64,000 nucleotides of DNA, taken from the NCBI GenBank assembly GCA_017591395.1, contig WEDG01001497.1:124001-188000 (forward strand). Reading direction: 5' to 3'. Position 1 is the first letter of the stretch, and each line of letters opens with the position of its first letter. Below the pieces are notes generated by a model. That model was not told the DNA's origin, did not search any database, and was given only the letters and a program-made list of their open reading frames with translations. Made by a program: the position numbers and the translations under genes. This DNA comes from Schistocephalus solidus (taxonomy: Eukaryota > Platyhelminthes > Cestoda > Diphyllobothriidea > Diphyllobothriidae). Below are positions 35,218 through 44,697 of the stretch, one piece after another.

Positions 35218-35543
35218 TTGTATGGCCGCCTAAATGGGACACATGAACAGAAACTGCCCGCAATACAAGTGGCTTTGCGCAACATTCGGATAAATTAGGT
35301 TTAGGATTACGGCTAGGGTTAGAGTCATGATGATAGTAAAGGTTAAGATTTAGGTTCGTGTTAACTGTAGGGTTTAGGATTATGGTTAGGCTAAGGTGAA
35401 GATGAAGGTTAATGTTCAATTTTATGTTAGGGTTACGGTTAAGACACGGGACTATTTACCGTTCCTGAAATTTATTGCAAGGTTGCCTGTTTTAAGAGGG
35501 TCGGGCGTTCCCATTCGCATGGCCTCTTTAGGCGGCCATACAA
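35218..35543 (+). mobile_element. Family T MITE-like element with telomere-like core
   Basis: The ends are a perfect 17-base inverted repeat: TTGTATGGCCGCCTAAA at 35218-35234 and its reverse complement at 35527-35543. Inside are GTGGCTTTGCGCAACATTCG, a degenerate TTAGGG-type tract (about 35295-35445, GGGTTAGAG, AGGGTTTAGG, TTAGGGTTACGG) and GACACGGGACTATTTACC. At 326 bp it has no coding capacity. It is the best-preserved of at least three related copies. I could not define target-site duplications. Confidence 0.75.
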
Positions 35544-37242
35544 GTTATCCTTACCAAACCGTGAGTTGAAGGAGAAGAATCGAGTAGATTCTGGTTATTT
35601 TACGGTTTTCAATGCAACACATACATCGGTAGTTAGTTTACCTGCTAATGGTAGGGAAAATTTACGACCACGTACGCCAGCCCGCTCTCTTCCAACAGCG
35701 AGAAACAATAATACGCCTCGTCCCTTCTTAGTGTCGTTAAAATTAAGCCGAGGGGACAAAGGAGACCATCATGTCAACAGGCAAAACTGAAACAACTGGA
35801 TGACCTGAAGGTAGATTTCAAGCGATTAAAATTAACTGAAAGTCATTTAGTGAAGGTGCTTTCGGATTTTGATGTCAAGAACGGCTTATGGATGATTCTG
35901 CTCGAAAACTGGACCGTGATTGACGCATTTCCTGTGTGAGGAAACAGCCATTCAATTAAGATAGGACACGATTTTAGACTCTTCTTAGTATACCATACCT
36001 CCTCTCGTCTAACCAAAATAAGTTTTTTGACTCAAAAATCACTCCCGAGTGTAAAGGAGCGATTATGCGCAGTGTGCGACTAAAAGGATGTCTGTAAGTA
36101 GGTCGGCTTTTCTTCACTTAAAATCGGTAGTTTATAGCGGTGCTTTTTTACGAGGATGTGGGGAACGGAAATAGGAGTCTAAAAAATTCTAGGAAGGGTA
36201 AATCTGCTCAACCCTAATATTAGCCTAAAATTTAAACCCACCCTACCACTAACCCTTACCCTTAACACATTGGCACCCCTGCCCCCATAAATAGGAGGTT
36301 TTTCTCTTCCCACGTCTCGCTGATGCGAGACCTTCCGCTACTTTGGGGTTGGAATCATCAAGTTAGGCTTGCATGTATTATTGCCACCCCGTACACCAAT
36401 TGGGATTCCACAGAAAAAAAGTAAATATAAGATTCTATCCTAGAGATCCATACTTAAGAGACGGTGGGTAATTCTGTCGACAGTTTAGGTCCCTATTTTC
36501 TCGGTGGCACTTACAATTGCATGTCATGCTGAGCCCTTTTCAAAGGTAATCACGGGTGCCTTCGGTTAGCGCCCACACACGCACATTGGATAGAAAGTTG
36601 GAGCACCTCACGTGGTCACGCAGAAGCTACTTCTCAAGTACACAAGCATGCACGTTTACAAGGAGATTGTGTTCATTCATTTGACAGCTGAGGATAAGAG
36701 TGACTTCGTGTCTGAGGAAAATTATTTGCTACGCTGTTTTCCAATATCGCAATTATTGTATATTTTTCGAGGCATAAATGGCTACACGAGTAGGCGCCTT
36801 CTTTGGGCTCCTTGCTACTAATGCTAGTAGGATACGGGGGTATTCCTTGGTTGTTCCCAACGTGTTGTCTTTGTCCAGAGAACGTTTTGCATCCCGTTTA
36901 TTTGAATGCCAAGTTTTCACCCATTTTTACCTTGTGAAAGGCTTTCGAAGCAAGTCAAGGCGGCCCTATAGCTTGGTGCTATTTCAGACGGTAAGTGGGT
37001 CACAAGAAATCCCCTTTAACTTGGAATTACCTGGCTTGAGCATCAGCTACGGACGGTGATTTTCCCGACTACGTTCTAAACAACTGCATCATGACCCCAA
37101 TTTAGAGCACATTACCATCGAACTAGTAAAGATTAAATGGAGACTTAAAGGTTTGCCTTTGTGTGAAACAGGATTGCCGTTTTGGTGAACTGATGGAGTC
37201 GGAGATTAAGTTTACGACCAAGTAAAAGGAATGCGCGGTACT
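35544..37242. other. Spacer with a CCCTAA-like scrap at 36215-36275
   Basis: The scrap (AACCCTAATATTAGCC to CACTAACCCTTACCCTTAAC) resembles the family T core without its ends. Short frames only, such as 36778-37059, and none has a recognisable domain. Confidence 0.4.
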
Positions 37243-37609
37243 TTATTGACCGCCTAAACAGGACACGGGAGTTGGAATCGCTCCACCCGCTTAAAATACG
37301 TGGCCTTACGGTAAATTTCAAGAAGATAAAATATTCCTGTGTCTTAACGCTAACACTAACGCAAAATTAAACTGTCAACTTAATCTTAACCCTAGCTCTA
37401 CCCTAAACCTGAACCTAAGAGTTAGCACGATAAAAATCTTAACCCTTAGCCTAGTCATGAGCCTAAGCCTAATTGTAACCTTAACCTCAACCTTAAACCT
37501 AACTCTAACCCTTTCCTTTATTCCAAGCATAATTTCCTTGGAATTTAGCGCAACCCCAAATTTATTGTGCGTGGTTCCTACCTCGTGTCCTATTTAGGTA
37601 TCCATACAA
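37243..37609 (-). mobile_element. Family T element, CCCTAA orientation
   Basis: The left end TATTGACCGCCTAAACAGGA then CACGG is matched in inverted orientation by CGTGTCCTATTTAGGTATCC then ATACAA at the right. Between them is a long run of degenerate CCCTAA units (37380-37525) and TTGGAATTTAGCGCAACCCC. The core runs opposite to the 35.2 kb copy. No coding capacity. Confidence 0.7.
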
Positions 37610-38849
37610 GGCATCCATACCCTTGAATGGAGTAACTACACCGATTGTGGCCAGTAGTATTTGGGAAATGACTATTACTGCGTCCGTTTCTACTTAGGGT
37701 GGCCCAGTTTCGATGGAAGCTAAAAAAATATTCGTGTTTTTTTATAAAAAAATGGGTGCTGTTAGTATTCGAAGAAGATATTAAAAGCAAATTACTTGCC
37801 TAAAAAGTGCACTGGAAGCAAGAGTATGGTTAATCCAGAACAGGTGTCGAAAATCCAGAAGGTCGGATCCCACAGTCCAAAAGCAAACCACACAAAAAGT
37901 GCGGACGGTTTCCTAGAGGTCGAACGCGGCGGTTACCGCGCCAACGCGGTATCCAAAGCGAAGGCGGCAACAGCAGCAGCAGTAGACACGGTGTCTCCGA
38001 CACTGTTTTGCGTGCGCCGCGCGGTGCTAACCGCAAATTGTCCAGGCGACTGAGCAATCACCACAACTGGCGGGCCCGAGGGCCAATCAGTGCGGTAAGG
38101 CGCGCAGACAAGCACGCAGACGCGTACGCAAGCACAAATTGCCGTAAGAGCGGCCGGCAAGCCACCGTCTACTGCTGTCGCCATGCCTGGGTGCGCACCG
38201 TGGGTGTGCGTGCGTGTGGTTCCCTGCTGTCTCTTAGGGAAATTCCACAACTGTCATCGCGGAGGCGTCGGGGCTGCACAGATGGCTAAGCGTGCCCCGA
38301 GGAAGCCCTTGTTGTCCGGTCTACATAGGCACACGTGTGCGCAATCCGGGTGGGCAAACTTCCCATTCCTCCGATTCTCACCTAACTGTTTAACTGTCAG
38401 CACCGAATTAGTACACACTACCGCAGACTGCCCTTAGCCTGGTTTAAGCTGTACCAAATAGATAGTAAATTAGGTTTATGAAAATTTCTACCGATTGTGA
38501 TTTCACAGGCTGGCCCTTCCTTTGCCAAAATAGTCGAGGACGGAACGGCAAATAGACCACCCCAACATTCGCAAAGGGAAGTGGTATATATATATCGGGG
38601 AAATAATTTCTGAAATTATTAAGTGCAGGACATGGAGTCAGGTGATCTGGACATCACTTTTTAGGGTCAGAATCGAAATTTCAATGAACATCTGGGTTGA
38701 GGACAATAAACCACTGTGGAATAACCACGTAATGCCCATTCTACAAACAAGTAGTAGGAAATGTATATGGTAAAGATGGTATACCGTACTCCCGACATAG
38801 GTACTAGCTAAAAGCCCAGACACGTGTTTCGCCAACGTTTCTGCTGCTG
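37610..38849. other. Spacer with CpG-rich stretch at 37910-38330
   Basis: The CpG-rich stretch contains CAG-type triplets (37969-37984) and a CCAAT element (GGGCCAATCAGTGCGG near 38088). Overlapping frames occur on both strands, none with a known domain. It may be a promoter or first-exon region of an unrecognised gene, but the sequence alone does not prove this. The rest is ordinary spacer. Confidence 0.35.
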
Positions 38850-39005
38850 CAGGACACAGCAACGAGGGGTTCAGCTCCTCGGCATAGAGAACGCTGGCGG
38901 ACTCACTGAGGAGCCGAACACCTCGTGGCTGCGTCCTGGCTGATGACGGCTAATAAGCCAGAAATGCCCATTCCAGTTCCCCTTGTCTTTGTTGGTAATA
39001 TCATT
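38850..39005 (+). mobile_element. SINE A copy with self-inverted head
   Basis: The SINE core (CTGGCTGATGACGGCTAATA then AGCCAGAAATGCCCATTCCA and CCCTTGTCTTTGTTGGTAAT) is nearly perfect. Its head (38909-38940, GAGGAGCCGAACACCTCGTG) is mirrored by 38850-38880 (AGGACACAGCAACGAGGGGT then TCAGCTCCTC), so the 5' region is a short hairpin. It ends directly at an AT array. Confidence 0.7.
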
Positions 39006-39020
39006 TTGTATATATATATA

Positions 39021-39091
<71 letters not shown>
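39006..39091. repeat. (AT)n microsatellite, about 85 bp
   Basis: A nearly pure AT dinucleotide array starts where the SINE A copy stops, as at 1993-2020 beside another SINE A copy. Confidence 0.95.
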
Positions 39092-39095
<4 letters not shown>

Positions 39096-42000
39096 CATTA
39101 AATTCAAATATATAATTTTGTTAGCTTTCAAAAGTTAGTCAATAGGATTCTTTCCCACGGAAGTTAAACGAATAGGAAAGCAGTCTAAACATGAAACGGG
39201 ATGACGAGTTAAGAAAATAATAAACTGGGGCTTACAGTAATCCTGATTCCAGCAGATGGATGCAGCGATCGAGTCAGAGTTACGGCGTCTAGTCCGCTGG
39301 GATGTCGAGGGTTACGCCCGAGTTAGGAATAAATTACTACGAATTGCATATTCTCATACGTCCTTTGATATATTACGTCTCCTTACCTTGTCTTTCCCTC
39401 TTTGCGTCGTCTCTCCGGCAACTAGATTTCTACGTTCCGCCACTGAGGCCTGTGCCCTGGGTTATGAAGGAGATCTGAGCGGAAAAGTCAAAGTTCTCGC
39501 TCTACCTAAGTGCCAAATGCGAGTGCTGCATGTGGCACTTCCCAATCACGCCGGATTTCTACCAATTTACTAGAACCGTCACTTCAGTCCTAGTCGAAAA
39601 ACAACACTACAACATTGGTTGAAGGTTCAGTGCCGCACGTCCATAGTTTGACAAGTCATCCCTGATCTAGGTCAACCAGGACTGACACTCTATTGCCTAT
39701 TGCCCCTCGCATAGGTTGCGCGCAGCGGTGTTAGCGCTTCCATCACTGCCCGCTATCTCTCGGACGGCAAGGTAGACCTCGTTGATGGACGCGATCAGAA
39801 CCCGACAGCTCGGTAGTTACGTAAGCTGTGTGCTACTAAGTTCAGACTGCCCTCCGACTTTTGTCAAGGATAACTTCCAGGCATTGAGAGCTTTGGCAAA
39901 TTGCGCGTTGGGATAACTGAAATTGGCTAAATGCCTTCGGGAAACCTTAGAGCCATCTCGCAATATGTGTGTGACCGGGCAAATGTTTACTTCAGATTGT
40001 TTAGGAAAAGATATGCGTCCTTGGCAGAACCCTGACCAAAAGGGCTCGTTCAAGGAAAAAGATTAATGTCAAAACCCTAGTAAACAACCTGCTAAATGAT
40101 GCATTTAAGATGGTGCCGTAAGCTGGAAGCAAGTATATTTGGAAGTGTTAGGTTGATTAAAAGGAGGTGTATTGTTAATCTGGGGAGTTGAATTTGGGGC
40201 CAAATAAAATTATGAAAAAAATGCATCGACTTTTCACTATAACTAAAAACTGCCGAAATTAGCTGTACAAATAGGCCGAACATTTAATAAACGCAAAGAA
40301 ATCACTGAACAGCTGATTCTTTCTCGCCAGTACCTGGGCCAAATGCATTACAAGAAAATCCGGATTGCAGGGTTATCGATTTCGGAAAAACGCCATCTTT
40401 GATCCCCCGGCCTCCGCAGAAGCCGATAGTAAATTGCCTATTTTTGTCTCCAGGGGTGTTAGCATGTACAGTATATTAATTATTCTTTTAATGGTTTAAT
40501 GAGATAGGCTTCTATGCGCTTCGCGCAGTTTAAAAAGGGCTTTATTTCAACCGCACCGAAAAATGTAGGAGTTTCCTCGTTCACCTTCAATATGCTAATG
40601 TAAGAAGGCAATCCACAGATTCCCTAGAGAATACACGTTTACGTCTGCAGACAGTGCGCATGGTCCCTCACGAGGAACCCTAAGTAACTTGAGGTAACCA
40701 GTGTGTAGACCTGGTTTCTCTGAAAGGAGGGGGAGGAGGGGGTTGGCGTGGCGCATGAAAGGTACTAGAAATACCTTGTTAATATGGGCCCAAGGCGCAA
40801 GTCGCAATTCTTGGGCGAAAATCCCTCCGATTTCCACAAGGCCAGGTGCACTGACCCTATCGGCGTACCAAGAAGAGGGGCAGCCACTGACGCTACAGTT
40901 TCATTCTACCCAGCCATGCGCGGGCACACAGGCAAAAAACACCCATTCATAAAACTGTCATTACACTTTTCGCCGTGTACCGAGCTCCGGCAGTCTATTA
41001 TAGGAAGCAACAGTTGTCTGCCCGAACGCGATAGCAAAAGGCAGACCCTTCCTATATGCCTTCTTCCGCCTACTCGTTGCGATCAACCCCTCCCCCAACT
41101 TTACCGCCCCCTGAGGCAGTTTATTTCGCTGCCGGTTCATTCACTTAGACTGGCGACGGGTGCGTGTACTACGTGCATACCACACTGAGGGAGGAGCACA
41201 CACACATACACCATTAGTCACCACTGCTTCTGCTGATGCTGCTGCTGAGGCTGATGATGATGAAGATGATGAGACGACTTGGAAACGTATGGAACCATGG
41301 GGCGATGAGGGGAAGGAGGGAAGAATCACCACTTCTCGCCCCAGGGTGCCAAATCAACGCGTGGTCGAACACACAGCCCCCCTGTCCCCCTGAGGGGTAT
41401 GTCTGCGCTAGTTGGTCCCACAAATGATAGACTCCTTGGTCTCTGGGTTTGATGAACGCGCGCGCACGCGCCCGTCTTTCTCCACCCTCTTGCGGGTTCT
41501 TAGATGAAACGTGTATGCGCACATCACACAAGCCCATATACAACTGGAGCAAAATCTACCCCCGGTTGCAATTACACGCCCAAATGCGGGCGGCGGTGAG
41601 GGCGATGATAATACCTGCTGTCGGAATATGACCACCTCCACTACCATTACCGGTCTGTTTTCACGTTCAATTGCCGTGTTGCGAACCGGCTAAGGTCTGC
41701 ATTAGGGCGTTGGTTCACTGTCAGTCAGCCTGGGGTCAGAAATTCGCAGCTTAGAATCTACCCTGCAGCTGTAACTCATAGGGGGCTTTGACGGACGTTG
41801 GCTACTAATAACTCATCTACACTGACCCATATATAGATGTATGGGAGCCAGTTCTACGTTTATTAGTTTGTTTATTGACCCAGATTGAAACTACGCCAGT
41901 CACAAGAAAATAAAAACTGACCCTCATTTTTCTGATCTTAGCCCAATCCCTCAATTTTCAATCCGACTCTCGAATTTCCTGAGCTTGAAATTCGGAGAGC

Positions 42001-42809
42001 GAAGAAGGAGGAACAGCTTGAATAAGTTCCTCCCGAGCTAGCTCCAGCCTATACGATGCAAAGTGCCGCCGTTTCGATACACCGCCAGAGGATCACACTT
42101 CGGATCAGAGTTAGTAACAATTTGTGAGAAGCAGGCACAAAGCTGCTGTCCGAGTCCGAGCGTTCAGTGTGGTAATTCCAGTGATTCAAAGACAATTTCT
42201 ACCAAATGCTAAATTATTACTCAAAAAGAAGCGAATCTTGAAGCCCGTCGTAAGGGCCGAATACATAGATATAGCGAAAAGCGAAGGTATTCGCACATTC
42301 AATAGTGCCTTTGGCTAAAAATGATACCATCGACCGTGATACCGTAGAAGTGAGGAGTAATTTCTACATGATAGCGACCCCCATCCGAACTAAAATAAAG
42401 GTTATATTGTAGAAAGGAGATCGCACCGCAGTCCTCCACCTCTGTTGCATATCAGAGGGGGTTGGGGTTGGCAAATATTTAGGTAGTAAATAAAGGACAG
42501 AGAACTTCATCGGTGCTAGAATAGCATGATTTTCTACCTACATTTGTTTGTTCCTACTTCAGCATACCCATCAAAATATTGTCACAAGAGTTTTGTCCTG
42601 AAGTGGTGCAAGTAAAAAAGCGGCGCCCTGATATCTTTTCCGACATGGTCTCATAAGAGAGGAACAAGCTTGCCTCAAGTGCGATTGGCTGGTGATGTTC
42701 ACGAACAAGATGGTCCGTGCACAGAATATGGAGGCACAGATTAAAGGGTTGCCAGCCTATTCTATCAGTAAGAAGGGGGAAGACTTCTTTCATTATTGTG
42801 ATTTATACG
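39092..42809. other. Spacer, no supported gene
   Basis: Frames of up to 134 codons occur (39256-39573, 40784-41188, 41214-41552), often overlapping in several frames on both strands. None shows a domain, signal peptide or membrane segment that I trust. A CTG/ATG-rich triplet stretch lies at about 41226-41275. No repeat family was recognised. Confidence 0.4.
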
Positions 42810-43407
42810 GAAAACCACTGTCATTTGAAGCTCTGTGAAATTTTAGAGCTATTTTGTCTCTAGAGCAACAGAATGCCCCTGGAAGAAGTGCCCAAGCGTA
42901 CTAATAGAGCCGCAAATACTGTGGTTGACTGGTTTACTTACTGCCGGGGAGCCAGCTTAGAAATCGTATCTGTCGCTTGGAGATGAAAGCCAATTGGGAT
43001 ACCTAAACACCCATTAAAGATCGAGGATGCCTGGTTTGCAAAGCGTGGTAAGTACAAACGTGCCTATTTTAGGTAGATATGCAACTGCCGAAGAAAACGC
43101 TGGTGACCCAGTACGGAATTATCGGAAGTACGGCCCACGTATTGATGCTCCTTGGGTCCTTGGATTGTGTCAGGGTACCGATGTTAGGTACTTCTACATA
43201 CAAAAGAGAGATGCTGACACTTTTATCACTATCATTGAACGCGAAGTTGAAGCAGGTTCAATAATACCTTATGACGAATGGCCAGCTTATCGGCGGCTTA
43301 ATCAGGTTGGTTACGATCACAAAACCGCTAATCACCAGGAGAGTTACGTTGATCCGAATACCGGCGAGTCGAGAGGACTTATTCAGGCAACAATATTAAA
43401 CTTTTGA
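42810..43407 (+). pseudogene. Merlin/ISXO2-type transposase relic
   Basis: A DDE transposase of the IS1016/ISXO2 lineage (Merlin in animals) once moved this element. From 42810 one frame reads LKLCEILELFCL, a stop at 42861, then AANTVVDWFTYCRG (the helix before the catalytic core), a stop at 42984, then KPIGIPKHPLKIEDAWFAKR and a stop at 43074. The match resumes one frame over near 43130 with APWVLGLCQG, QKRDADTFITIIEREVEAGS, YDEWPAYRRLNQVGY and NHQESYVDPNTGE. The middle catalytic Asp of YDEW is kept. The first (normally in an IDE-like motif) reads IED, and the last acidic position reads LIQAT with Gln. With three stops, a frameshift and lost catalytic residues it is inactive. A 126-codon frame starting at 43027 is only the surviving 3' part. 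No terminal repeats could be assigned. Confidence 0.8.
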
Positions 43408-43563
43408 TGAAAAATTGCGCAGCTTCACAGTATTTCTTTCAGGGGCAATTGGATGATGTTTTGTAAGGAATAGAAGATCACTTCGTAGCAATCCTACGTG
43501 ATATTCAAGAAGTATTAGTTGCTTAATTTTCAGTATTTAACCCTGCTTTAATTTTCCAAAATA

Positions 43564-43728
43564 GACAATGAGCCCGTGGTACAGTTGCTTAGAGCGTTTG
43601 ACTTCTAACCAACAGGTGGAGGGTTCGAATCTCGGGTTCCGAAACCCTTAGGGTTGGGTATGCATGGCTGATTACGGCTAATGAGCTAGAAGCGGTCATT
43701 CTAGGCTCCTGTATTTTGTCGGTAATGA
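43564..43728 (+). mobile_element. SINE A, 5' part
   Basis: A-box-like GTGGTACAGTTGCTTAGAGC and an almost perfect B box (GGGTTCGAATCTCGGGTTCC) are followed by TTAGGGTTGGGTATGCATGG, CTGATTACGGCTAATGAGC and TTTTGTCGGTAATG. The 3' half is missing. It lies between the Merlin relic and the foldback palindrome. Confidence 0.75.
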
Positions 43729-43954
43729 AATAGATGACATATTTTAAATCTGATTCTGATTTTTGGTCAATACCTATGAGGGTTGAATTCACGTTATAGT
43801 AACACCATCCCGACTGTGGAATTACTGGTTGAGCCCAGTCGTCAAAGTTAAAATTCATAGCCATGGTAGTTTCACTTTCTGCATGACTACCGAAAGTACT
43901 GCTCTGCAAAAAGAGATACGTTCAAAGACAATTTGGTGAGCATACGTTAACTTT

Positions 43955-44697
43955 CAATAAATTCTCGTCAGGATTTAGATTTATATGACAGTGTAATTAA
44001 GTCAACTGTGCGCGTAAAGGAGAACAAATCGTACGGTTGACAGGGCGGAGGAGGGAGGAGGAAAGAAAGAAAATTGTGGTCCGTTTTCTGAGCATCGTCA
44101 GAGGAATGGCGGCCGCGGAGTCAGGTAATTAGATGCTGGCGGCTGAATTAGGGGCTTTCGGCTAGGGTAATCATGGCGCCTGTATAAAGTTCTTTTGAGC
44201 GCTCAGAAGCGGTTTGCGTAGCCTGATTGCAGTCGCTTCTGCCGTGGCCAACAGACGCTGTCCAAGGAATTTTGAATAGGTTGAGGGAAGCTTGTAAATT
44301 ACCCGGAAGGCCTCTTTGGCATCTACACCATGGTCTGTTCTTACCATAAATGTCAAAAAGGCCTTCCAAGTAATTTACAAGGTCCTGTCAACCTATTCAA
44401 AATTCCTTCGTCAGCTTCGTTGGCTACGGCAGTAGAGCGCAAACCGCTCTTGAGCGCTCAAAAGAACTTTAAACAGGCGCCGCAAGTATCGTGACCGAAA
44501 GCCACCAATTCGGCCGCCCGCATCTAATTACCCGACCCGGCGGCCGCCATTCCTCTGACGATGATCAGATAACGGACCGCAATTTTGTTTATTTACACCT
44601 CCCCCTCCCCACCCTGGCAACCGTAGGATTTGTTCTACTTAACCGCATATTTGACGTAGTTACATGATGATACAAATGTAAAGACCTGACGAGAATT
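43955..44697. mobile_element. Long foldback palindrome, about 740 bp
   Basis: The arms (about 43955-44318 and 44350-44697) are inverted copies around a loop of about 30 bases. Examples: ATTCTCGTCAGG at 43961-43972 pairs with CCTGACGAGAAT at 44685-44696; 44175-44218 pairs with 44438-44481 with three mismatches in 44; and GTCAGAGGAATGGCGGCCGC pairs perfectly with its reverse complement at 44539-44558. The inner parts are over 90% alike and the outer ends are weaker. The right arm lacks about 15 bases present on the left. Both arms, read outward from the loop, translate to a similar KxAFxVIYKxxSTYSKFLxQ string, so the arm may derive from a coding sequence. It is likely a foldback-type DNA element or an inverted duplication. 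I do not recognise the family. Confidence 0.8.

Noticed and set aside
37380..37525. True chromosome end (telomere)
   Set aside because: The CCCTAA units are degenerate, occur in both orientations at several internal sites, and are bounded by inverted ends of a mobile element.
41214..41552. Overlapping frames on both strands near 41.2-41.6 kb
   Set aside because: They cover CTG/ATG-rich triplet sequence and have no recognisable domain. Coding on several frames at once is a composition effect.
43027..43407. A 126-codon frame as an intact small gene
   Set aside because: The ATG is internal to the transposase relic. Upstream family motifs are in another frame and interrupted by stops, so it is a pseudogene remnant.
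44148..44369. Small frames inside the palindrome (73 and 61 codons, minus strand) as genes
   Set aside because: They lie in an arm of the foldback element. The same string is broken by stops in the other arm, so it was noted only as possible coding ancestry.
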